DNA from: Flavobacteriia bacterium 40-80
GTDB taxonomy: Bacteria; Bacteroidota; Bacteroidia; Flavobacteriales_D; Crocinitomicaceae
Direction: 5' to 3'
NCBI GenBank assembly: GCA_001899145.1
Contig: MKVF01000018.1
Span: 620,001 to 684,000 of the forward strand
DNA length: 64,000 bases
Shown piece by piece: positions 53,601 through 59,958 of the stretch. Under the pieces are notes generated by a model, which saw nothing but the letters and a program-made list of their open reading frames with translations, did no database searches and was not told the origin of the DNA. Positions within the stretch are counted from its first letter, which is position 1. Each line of letters begins with the position of its first letter. Both the position numbers and the translations under genes were made by a program.

Positions 53601-53913
53601 TACTTGTTTGGTTTTAGCCCTGCCAGTTCCAAACAAGGTGATTAACAAAAAAAGAAGCGTGGAACTGAACGTACTAACAAAGGTATCGCCAGATAACCCC
53701 ACACCAATACAGAACAGCCCACGCCATAAGGCGTAGCTTGAATCTGTATTCTTTGGTGTGTTTTGAAACTGGCGATTTCTTGTTAAAGAATACGATTACG
53801 CTACTATGTCTTTTTATTCTATTTTATCTATATTTTATTTGCAATTAACAATAATTTATTCACAACAAATATAAGGTTAAAAGGTCAATTATATTTTTCT
53901 TTCCATTGATTAT
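53601..53913. other. Gene-free region holding a long palindrome
   Basis: Between two minus-strand genes. It holds the 111-nt structured palindrome (53675-53785) and a 7-bp inverted repeat (53624-53630 with 53661-53667). No reading frame is convincing; the rest is AT-rich. Confidence 0.55.
53675..53785. repeat. Long imperfect palindrome, attC-like in shape
   Basis: Nested inverted arms: 53675-53680 with 53780-53785 (6 bp), 53685-53692 with 53769-53776 (8 bp), 53700-53707 with 53753-53760 (8 bp), 53706-53713 with 53743-53750 (overlapping, 8 bp, bulge), and 53721-53725 with 53730-53734 around ATAA. The structure can fold on either strand. The outer ends (TAACAA / TTGTTA) and bulged bases recall integron attC sites, but the consensus R-boxes are not met. 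Confidence 0.75.
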
Positions 53914-54450
53914 TTATCCGTGTATTTTCCTCATTAGTTTTAGGTAGCTTTTTGTTAATTTCCCATTGTAAGATGTTTTGAAGTACCTAGTGTTTAATTC
54001 ATTTTCAACTTCATCCCTTACGTATCTACGTTCCAATAATCTTCGTATTTCTCTCCATGATTTAGATTCCGTTTGAGACCTGTAACAAGCAATGTTTTTA
54101 AATGCTTCACGATGAAGAAAGAACCCACCAATAAAATATAGCTTCCTGCAACGTTTTTTAGTAACCGGACAAACAAAATACCAATGTGTTCCCTTTCCCA
54201 AATTTGACTGTTTCTCTTCCAGTTTTATCATGTATTGTCTATCAATTCCATTGTAGGTGTACGATAAAATAATACTTGCAGATTCTGAAATTTCAGATCG
54301 GACAGATATTGTCATGATGGTTTCTTCTTCATTGCTCCAAGAAATAGTTCCGGTTTTTGATACCCCAAGAAAACCTCTTCTAGATAACGACAGAATATTT
54401 AGATGAGGTACTTCATCCAGTATAATTGGAAATTTAGAAATTCTGGGCAT
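53914..54450 (-). CDS. Conserved-looking unknown protein with Cys/His motif
   Basis: A 178-residue soluble protein. The central HWYFVCPVTKKRCRKLYFIGG followed by FLHREAFKNIACYRSQ resembles a small family of phage/island proteins with a degenerate zinc-ribbon, where the second pair of ligands is altered (one Cys and one His kept). The C-terminal part is very basic with helices. No known function. It lies upstream of the palindrome and downstream of the 74-residue gene (28-nt gap). Confidence 0.65.
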   Translation of the reverse strand: MPRISKFPIILDEVPHLNILSLSRRGFLGVSKTGTISWSNEEETIMTISVRSEISESASIILSYTYNGIDRQYMIKLEEKQSNLGKGTHWYFVCPVTKKRCRKLYFIGGFFLHREAFKNIACYRSQTESKSWREIRRLLERRYVRDEVENELNTRYFKTSYNGKLTKSYLKLMRKIHG

Positions 54451-54478
54451 GATTTTTTTATAAATGAAACCAAAATTG

Positions 54479-54703
54479 TTAAGGAAAACAATTCATAATA
54501 TTTACTGGTTCTCCTTCCCTCAGCGTTACAGATTCCACTCTTGGAAATAAGTAAGGCATCATTTTCATTGTCACGTTGATTCTGTCCTTTGGTTCTAATT
54601 GCTCCAACAATTCAGGGATTTTCTCTATTTCTGCCTGCATTATCATTTTTAAGTCTGTTCTCAAATCTGATGTTAAAATCGGGGTATTACTTTTCTTTTT
54701 CAT
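54479..54703 (-). CDS. Small unknown protein
   Basis: A 74-residue soluble protein, starting MKKKSNTPILTSDLRTDLK, helical and weakly acidic in the middle (IEKIPELLEQLEPKDRI). No family recognised. Position between the Rep-like and the Cys/His protein genes, with 42- and 28-nt gaps, suggests a single transcript from the Rep-like gene on. Confidence 0.6.
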   Translation of the reverse strand: MKKKSNTPILTSDLRTDLKMIMQAEIEKIPELLEQLEPKDRINVTMKMMPYLFPRVESVTLREGEPVNIMNCFP

Positions 54704-54745
54704 AATCTTATTATTTGTTGTACAGTTTTAACTTATATTGGACTA

Positions 54746-55723
54746 TTAAAACTGCACAAGGTTTATATTTTCAGAGGGTGTTAAAATTGCACAAGGTTTT
54801 AGTAATTTTTCTATTTTTTCATTAACAAGAATATGTAGTTTTCGGTGGATATTCTCTCCTGTTTTATCCAAAAGGTTTAAATAGCTTTTCTTGTTATTAT
54901 TAAATGTATTTCTATGAGCTTGTATAGCTCTGTACCAATGACGAGGATTGTTAAATTCTTGTACCTTTTTCTTCTCTGATTGTGTTAGGTTATTACATGA
55001 ATTGTCATAATCTAAAAAAAGTATTTTCTGAAATTCTTCTCTTAATGAATTAGCAAGTATTTCATACGGATGGTATTCTAAAATGTCTTTAAGTGTATAA
55101 ATCCCCAGTGATTCAATAAAATTTGTTCTATCACTATGAATTTCAAAGCGGATTAAATTTTCATCTGCATACAACGGTTGCTGAATACCTTTTGCATAAA
55201 GCTTAATTCGCTTATATCTGCTTAACGTTCCCCTTGGACTTACTTTTCCACTCACTTTACTGAATTTCAATCCATCATTGGAAGAATCAAAACGGTTTCT
55301 TTCATGATATTCCAAAGATGCAATAAGGTCTTGTACTGGTATCGGAGAAATGAAATTAAAACCATATTCTATTTGCATAACTCTCAAATCCGTTGGAGAC
55401 AAGTTAAATTCATTAACCAATAACCATAGTGTTTGAACACAATCTGCTATAGAAAAATCATCAGCATTATGCTTCCAATCATTAAATAAATAATGTGGTT
55501 TAATTTTAATGTCCAAATGATTGGAACAAAAACAAAACTCTATACCGTTCCATGTTTTCGTTTCAGAATACTGAATATACCCACCGCATTTAGTAGAATT
55601 TTTAAACTTTATCAGCCGTTCTTTGTAATGAATTGAAGTTAATCGAGAATCTTCGTATAGTCGAGTAATTGTCTCAGAATCCTGTACACTAAGTTTCAAA
55701 AAATCAAGCACCTTAATAAACAT
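54746..55723 (-). CDS. Rep-like replication initiation protein
   Basis: A 325-residue protein. The segment YKRIKLYAKG (about residues 169-178) followed by LIRFEIHSD resembles the conserved YxxxK/RlE block of the phage X / gene II type rolling-circle initiators, and HLDIKIKPH near residue 70 could be a His motif. The upstream half has no other recognisable motif. If correct, the element can replicate after excision. Its ATG overlaps the excisionase stop (TAATG), so the two are coupled. Confidence 0.55.
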   Translation of the reverse strand: MFIKVLDFLKLSVQDSETITRLYEDSRLTSIHYKERLIKFKNSTKCGGYIQYSETKTWNGIEFCFCSNHLDIKIKPHYLFNDWKHNADDFSIADCVQTLWLLVNEFNLSPTDLRVMQIEYGFNFISPIPVQDLIASLEYHERNRFDSSNDGLKFSKVSGKVSPRGTLSRYKRIKLYAKGIQQPLYADENLIRFEIHSDRTNFIESLGIYTLKDILEYHPYEILANSLREEFQKILFLDYDNSCNNLTQSEKKKVQEFNNPRHWYRAIQAHRNTFNNNKKSYLNLLDKTGENIHRKLHILVNEKIEKLLKPCAILTPSENINLVQF

Positions 55724-56010
55724 TATCGTTTATGTTTCAATTTCACTAAGGCACTTTCAATTTCTGAACGTTTGTAGTAAATCCTGTTCCCTTCTCCCTT
55801 TATACCATAAGAGGTAAGTTTACCTTTTTTAGTCCAAGACCAAAGTGTAGAAAGATTAATCTTTAAAAGGGTTACAACCTCATCTCTTGTAAGGTACTCT
55901 TCTGGTTTTTTAGGTTCATAGCTTTTTTTTAACTCCTCAATGATGGTCTTTACACCATTGATAATTGAGGTTTCTACCTCTTCTGGGGATTTTTGAATAA
56001 ATTGTATCAT
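55723..56010 (-). CDS. Excisionase-family HTH protein
   Basis: A 95-residue protein. Residues about 40-92 (YLTRDEVVTLLKINLSTLWSWTKKGKLTSYGI to RIYYKRSEIESAL) form the MerR/Xis-like winged helix-turn-helix (helix_turn_helix 17 type) seen in excisionases and regulators of mobile elements. It probably binds at the att region to favour excision, or represses the island genes. Confidence 0.85.
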   Translation of the reverse strand: MIQFIQKSPEEVETSIINGVKTIIEELKKSYEPKKPEEYLTRDEVVTLLKINLSTLWSWTKKGKLTSYGIKGEGNRIYYKRSEIESALVKLKHKR

Positions 56011-56099
56011 GTCGTTTTTAGATACAAAATTCTTCCTATTATATTGAGTTGATGGGGAGCAAATTGTACTAATTCGGGAACAAAACTGTCCCCGAAATT

Positions 56100-56837
56100 T
56101 TATTTAGCCGATAGTGATTGTTTTAACAGTTCATAATAATCTAATCTTCCTTTAGCTGTGCATCTGTCAAGGGTTTTTGTTTTATCTATAACAATATCAT
56201 GATTATCTTCTAGCCATCTTCTATATTCCGAATCTCTTATGTCTTCAAAGATGAGGTTGTCTGAATACATTATCCTGTATATAAAACTGCAATCAGCATG
56301 TCCTTTTTTCGTATTTGATAGAAAAGCCTGAAATAGATTGAATGCAAAATCTGACACAAACATTCTAGGGTAAGGATTGCTTACAGGTTTTTGTAAAATT
56401 GAATTATTTTGGTTAAAGATTGAATTAAATAAAAAGGTTATTTCAGTTTCAATTTTTTCTAAATCTTCAAAACTATTTCCTTTCATGACATATTTATCTT
56501 GAAGAGATGCTAATCTTGATAAATCTTCACTTATTTTTTCTATCAGTGCGAATGCCTTTTGTTTATCAAATTCTTCCTTTTTTGGATGAAAAATAGCGTA
56601 AAACCCTCGTTCATCATTCCCATACCTCATTAATTGTCCATTATGGTATTTATCGTCATAACTCACATTTAGTTTAGTCGTATCATTTCCATTGGAATCT
56701 TTTAACTTCGGATAATCTTTAAAAACGTCACTCCTTTTACCCCTTATTTTAAAAGGTTCATAAAGATTTTCAATGTATTCATGTCTCCACATTAATGGTA
56801 ACACATTGAATCTATTTTCATATTTCGGATTCTCCAT
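56100..56837 (-). CDS. Unknown protein of the integrase-linked module
   Basis: A 245-residue soluble protein with no recognised domain (MENPKYENRFNVLPLMWRHEYIENLYEPF). It has acidic and helical stretches near residues 110-155. The start lies 3 nt after the integrase stop, so it is translated with the integrase and probably has a role in element biology. Confidence 0.6.
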   Translation of the reverse strand: MENPKYENRFNVLPLMWRHEYIENLYEPFKIRGKRSDVFKDYPKLKDSNGNDTTKLNVSYDDKYHNGQLMRYGNDERGFYAIFHPKKEEFDKQKAFALIEKISEDLSRLASLQDKYVMKGNSFEDLEKIETEITFLFNSIFNQNNSILQKPVSNPYPRMFVSDFAFNLFQAFLSNTKKGHADCSFIYRIMYSDNLIFEDIRDSEYRRWLEDNHDIVIDKTKTLDRCTAKGRLDYYELLKQSLSAK

Positions 56838-56840
56838 TGA

Positions 56841-58169
56841 TTAAGCCGTTTTGACAATTTTAAATTTTGGTTCTTTTTTAGTGGTCATTTCACTAAAATA
56901 TTTAGCAAATAATTTTGCATTTTCATCTTTATCCTCTTTTTTGTTGATATACTTCAAAAATGTTGATTCTCTAGTATGTCCGGTAATTGTCATGATTATA
57001 GGAGTAGGAATGCTCTTGTAATAGTTTGTTGCAAATGACCTTCTAAAACAATGAGAGGCTACTAATTCGTATTTAGGATAATTTCCTAATCTTCTAGTTT
57101 TTGTTTTGGGGTCCACTTTTTTTCCTGTTGACATTTCATCTATTTGAGCCGTTTTACAAACTTCTTTAACATATTCATTTAGCTTCTGCTCAGATATTGG
57201 ATGAGGCATTTCATTTTCAATTATGTTAATGACTGTTTCGGATAATATTGGAACAGTTATTCCCTTTTTTGTCTTTTGTTGTATAACATCAAGGAAGAGA
57301 GTACTATCTACATATCTAAAATCATTTGATTTTAATTTCAACAAATCAGAACCACGCTGACCAATGGAACATCCAATCAGCAACCATTTTTTAGCATTTT
57401 CTAAAGCTTTGCTTGTAAATTGAGTTTCTTCAATTTGTTTAATTTCATCAAATGAAAGTGTTACAATATGTCTGTCTTCATCTTTTTCACTAAATCCCTT
57501 AATAGAGTCAACATACATATTGGTTTTAATACCTAGTGCCTTTGCATCCCTACATACAGCACCTAATTTATCAAGGTTTTTTCCAACATAGTTAGTTCCA
57601 AGCCCATCCTGAAATAACCAATTTGTAAACTCCTCCACAAATTTTCTATCAACTTCCAATAAATGAATTTGTTTTCCTATTTTTTTCTGATATTTAATGA
57701 TGAGGTTTTTAAATGTTACATACCCCATTACCGTACGTTTCGCAAGACCGATTTTTCCACCAGTAATTTTTCTATTTGGGGCTGTTTGTATAATATAATC
57801 AATGTAATTCAAAAGTAGCCCTTCATCAGTTTTTTCAACTCTACCAAAACAATCAGTTATCACATTTTTTAACCAATTGGTGTCAATCAAAACATTTGAA
57901 GCACTATCTCTATTCAACCTACCAAGAATGAAAGATTCGAGTTCTTTTAAATCAATATTCAGTTGTTTGTTCTCAGTTGAATTTGATTTCGGTAAATGGG
58001 TTTTCAAACTCCAGTCTGTTGGGGTAATATTAAAACCTGTTTTTGTTTCATATTCTTTCCCTCTACCTAAAGAAAGTCTTATATAAATAGAAACAGGTTT
58101 ATTTTCTTTTGCTTTGAGCCTATACTTAACTGATGCCATAACTCTTTTTTTAATTCCAAAAGTAGTCAT
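56841..58169 (-). CDS. Tyrosine-type site-specific integrase
   Basis: A 442-residue recombinase. An N-terminal arm-binding domain (about residues 1-95) and SAM-like core-binding domain (about 100-215) precede the catalytic domain: Arg in GCSIGQRGSDLLKL, HCFRRSFATNYY (HxxR), GHTRESTFLKYIN (His and Tyr nucleophile). It catalyses integration at tRNA-Leu. Start at 58169 is chosen; an internal ATG at 58139 (MASVKYRLKAKENK) matches the family well and is an alternative. The upstream paired repeats begin 2 nt before the ATG. Confidence 0.93.
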   Translation of the reverse strand: MTTFGIKKRVMASVKYRLKAKENKPVSIYIRLSLGRGKEYETKTGFNITPTDWSLKTHLPKSNSTENKQLNIDLKELESFILGRLNRDSASNVLIDTNWLKNVITDCFGRVEKTDEGLLLNYIDYIIQTAPNRKITGGKIGLAKRTVMGYVTFKNLIIKYQKKIGKQIHLLEVDRKFVEEFTNWLFQDGLGTNYVGKNLDKLGAVCRDAKALGIKTNMYVDSIKGFSEKDEDRHIVTLSFDEIKQIEETQFTSKALENAKKWLLIGCSIGQRGSDLLKLKSNDFRYVDSTLFLDVIQQKTKKGITVPILSETVINIIENEMPHPISEQKLNEYVKEVCKTAQIDEMSTGKKVDPKTKTRRLGNYPKYELVASHCFRRSFATNYYKSIPTPIIMTITGHTRESTFLKYINKKEDKDENAKLFAKYFSEMTTKKEPKFKIVKTA

Positions 58170-58170
58170 T

Positions 58171-58189
58171 TTCCCGACCAATTCCCGAC
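58171..58189 (+). repeat. Right paired TTCCCGAC repeat
   Basis: TTCCCGAC at 58171-58178 and 58182-58189 (period 11 nt), preceded by TCATT. Same layout and orientation as 48188-48206. Upstream of the integrase ATG, it could serve both arm binding and autoregulation. Confidence 0.65.
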
Positions 58190-58261
58190 CAACTTCCAGT
58201 AAAAAGCAATTTTATGCAATCAAAACAAATGAATAAAAATCAAATAAAATCCTTTAAAATA

Positions 58262-58292
58262 TTGGATTTATAACGTTTTATCAATATTTTTG
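58262..58292 (+). promoter_or_regulatory. Outward promoter at the right end of the element
   Basis: TTG (58262-58264), 20 nt, TATTTTTG (58285-58292). It would make a ~85-nt transcript across the attR core to the terminator at 58350-58384 or, in the excised circle, read across the joined att site to the left end. The box overlaps a 9-bp inverted repeat (58256-58264 with 58282-58290). Confidence 0.45.
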
Positions 58293-58329
58293 AGTCAAAA
58301 TTAAGAACATGGAATTTTATAACATCTAC

Positions 58330-58344
58330 TCCCGCTCCGAGTAC
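58330..58344 (+). repeat. attR core of the tRNA-Leu element
   Basis: TCCCGCTCCGAGTAC, identical to 48117-48131, with no other tRNA sequence around it. Marks the right boundary. Confidence 0.92.
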
Positions 58345-58349
58345 GAAAT

Positions 58350-58384
58350 AAAAAGAGGTAATTGTAAGATTACCTCTTTTTTTG
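58350..58384 (+). terminator. Displaced original tRNA-Leu terminator
   Basis: A 12-bp perfect stem (58351-58362 with 58369-58380), 6-nt loop, followed by TTTGTTT. Before insertion it would have followed the tRNA-Leu gene by about 20 nt. Confidence 0.88.
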
Positions 58385-58424
58385 TTTAATGGAAACAAAA
58401 TTCTTTTTTAATTAAACAGCAGCT

Positions 58425-58877
58425 ATGATCAATAAAAAAGAATTCATTCAATATCTGGAAGCCTATTTTTCAGAAAAAGCCTTATTAATTCATCAGGAAA
58501 TTGAGCAACTGCGGGCAGATATTTCTTCTGATACTAAAAGTACTGCCGGTGATAAGCATGAAACTTCCCGTGCTATGGCACAGCTGGAAATGGAAAAGTT
58601 AGGAAATCAGATACTTGATTATCATAAAAAGATTCAATGGATTAAACAGTTAGGCTTGGAAAATCCTGCTTCCGAGACTATACAGACGGGATCGCTCATC
58701 CGTTTATCCAATGGCTGGTATTTTCTGGGGCCTGGGCTCGGGAAAATAACTTTCGGAAATGAACATGTATTTTGTATTTCAATAAAATCACCGATCGGAC
58801 AGCAATTGTTTAATAAAAAGAAGGGACAATTGATCGAATTATCCGGAAAGGAATTATGTATAGAATCAATTTTTTAG
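58425..58877 (+). CDS. GreA/GreB-like small protein
   Basis: A 150-residue protein. An N-terminal coiled coil (about residues 8-75) with conserved SDTKSTAGDKHETSRAMAQLEMEK, and a C-terminal domain ending SPIGQQLFNKKKGQLIEL that resembles the GreA/GreB FKBP-like domain. Homologues in Bacteroidota are often misnamed 3-oxoacyl-ACP synthase. It may bind RNA polymerase, but whether it has transcript-cleavage activity is unknown. Confidence 0.75.
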   Translation: MINKKEFIQYLEAYFSEKALLIHQEIEQLRADISSDTKSTAGDKHETSRAMAQLEMEKLGNQILDYHKKIQWIKQLGLENPASETIQTGSLIRLSNGWYFLGPGLGKITFGNEHVFCISIKSPIGQQLFNKKKGQLIELSGKELCIESIF

Positions 58878-58911
58878 ATATAAAAATGTTATATTTAACA
58901 AAAAATCAATC

Positions 58912-59472
58912 ATGAGAACATTTCAGTTGCTATTTAAAGTATTCCTGGTGATAGGAATTATTTTTCCATCACAGGCACAATTTAAAGTGTATTCCAGCTT
59001 TAAAGATTTTGAAAATGGAAAAGGAATAGAATATAAAACATATAAAGGCAATACTCTAGCAGCAGGAAACCGTACATTCTGGTTCTCTAATGCGGAGGAT
59101 GGCAAGGAAAAAATTAAAGTCCCGGCAAAAGAAATATGGGGTTTTACCTATAAGGATCATATTTTCAGAGTAGATGGATATATGCTTCTTATGCTTGTTA
59201 GTTTGGGAAAAGTTGCTTATTATGAAAACGGTTTCGCTCATTTGGATATGATGATACATAACTCCTCCGGTAGTACGTTCAGTGACGGATATTTTTGTTA
59301 CTTGTCCAAAAGTCTGAATTCGGAGGTGATTCCTTATAAGCAAAAAGATTTGAAGAAATTTACTGAGATCCATCCTGAAGCTAAACCTCTATATGATTGC
59401 AATGCACATTACAGTGATTACGAAGCTATCAGAAAATGCGTTGCCGGCCTTCAGGGAAATGAAGACAAATAA
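58912..59472 (+). CDS. Small secreted protein of unknown function
   Basis: A 186-residue protein with a signal peptide ending SQAQ (about residue 23). The mature part (FKVYSSFKDFENGKGIEYK) is beta-rich, Cys-poor except for the C-terminal CNAHYSDYEAIRKC. No domain recognised. Stands 34 nt after the GreA-like gene, with a strong terminator downstream of it. Confidence 0.7.
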   Translation: MRTFQLLFKVFLVIGIIFPSQAQFKVYSSFKDFENGKGIEYKTYKGNTLAAGNRTFWFSNAEDGKEKIKVPAKEIWGFTYKDHIFRVDGYMLLMLVSLGKVAYYENGFAHLDMMIHNSSGSTFSDGYFCYLSKSLNSEVIPYKQKDLKKFTEIHPEAKPLYDCNAHYSDYEAIRKCVAGLQGNEDK

Positions 59473-59529
59473 TCCGGTATCAAGTATTTTGAATATATTA
59501 TTAGAGTATTATAATTATATGGATTAAGA

Positions 59530-59562
59530 AACAGCGGCTGCCTTTTGGCAGCTGCTGTTTTT
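59530..59562. terminator. Terminator between converging secreted-protein genes
   Basis: A 13-bp stem with one G-U (59530-59542 with 59547-59559), TTTT loop, followed by TTTAT. Likely used in both directions. Confidence 0.85.
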
Positions 59563-59570
59563 ATAAAGGA

Positions 59571-59900
59571 TTATTTTTTGAGTTTTTGATAGCGGGCAAA
59601 CTGCTCTTCTGACAAAATACCTTTAAGCATTTCTGCTTCTGCTTTTTTGTTATCTTCTAAGATCTGTTTTTTCTCTTCGCTGCTGAATTTAGAATGATTG
59701 ATCTCATCATTCTTTTTCATAATTCCGGAAACGATTTCATATACACTTTCCTTTTGTGTCTCGTTCAGCTGAAGCTCTTTTGCCAGATATTCCGTTTTTT
59801 CTTTTGCCTGTTTCTCAATTTCCTCACCGTTATGAGCGAGGGCGATTCCTGATACAAAAGAAACGCAAAGAATCAGCAATACCAGTTTTAGTTTTTTCAT
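59571..59900 (-). CDS. Small exported Spy/CpxP-like helical protein
   Basis: A 109-residue protein, signal peptide MKKLKLVLLILCVSFVSGIALA, then an all-helical, charged mature domain with LAKELQLNETQKESVYEIV and LKGILSEEQFARYQKL, the LTxxQ-type spacing of Spy/CpxP periplasmic proteins. The frame runs 18 codons further upstream, but the signal peptide supports the ATG at 59900. May be a periplasmic chaperone. Confidence 0.72.
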   Translation of the reverse strand: MKKLKLVLLILCVSFVSGIALAHNGEEIEKQAKEKTEYLAKELQLNETQKESVYEIVSGIMKKNDEINHSKFSSEEKKQILEDNKKAEAEMLKGILSEEQFARYQKLKK

Positions 59901-59958
59901 ATTGTTTAATTTACCAATTTCAACTAAAATAAAACAGTTTGAAAAATCCTGCAAGTTT

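Larger units (their letters stand above)
48117..58344. mobile_element. Integrative element in tRNA-Leu(TAA)
   Basis: A 10.2-kb unit bounded by a perfect 15-bp direct repeat, the left copy being the tRNA-Leu 3' end. The right end carries a tyrosine integrase transcribed inward, followed by excisionase-like and Rep-like genes. Near both ends is a doubled TTCCCGAC. The DNA looks more AT-rich than the flanking core genes. No relaxase, coupling protein, capsid or terminase is recognised, so it is a mobilisable or satellite-type island rather than an ICE or prophage. Cargo: caspase-NACHT protein, PD-(D/E)XK-like protein, and a secreted protein. Confidence 0.92.

Noticed and set aside
53601-53702. 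N-terminal extension of the secreted island protein
   Set aside because: It runs into the long palindrome; the signal peptide starting at 53600 is clear.
48117-58344. Prophage
   Set aside because: There is an integrase and a Rep-like gene but no terminase, portal, capsid, tail or lysis gene.
48117-58344. Integrative conjugative element
   Set aside because: No relaxase, coupling protein or type IV secretion genes are recognised.
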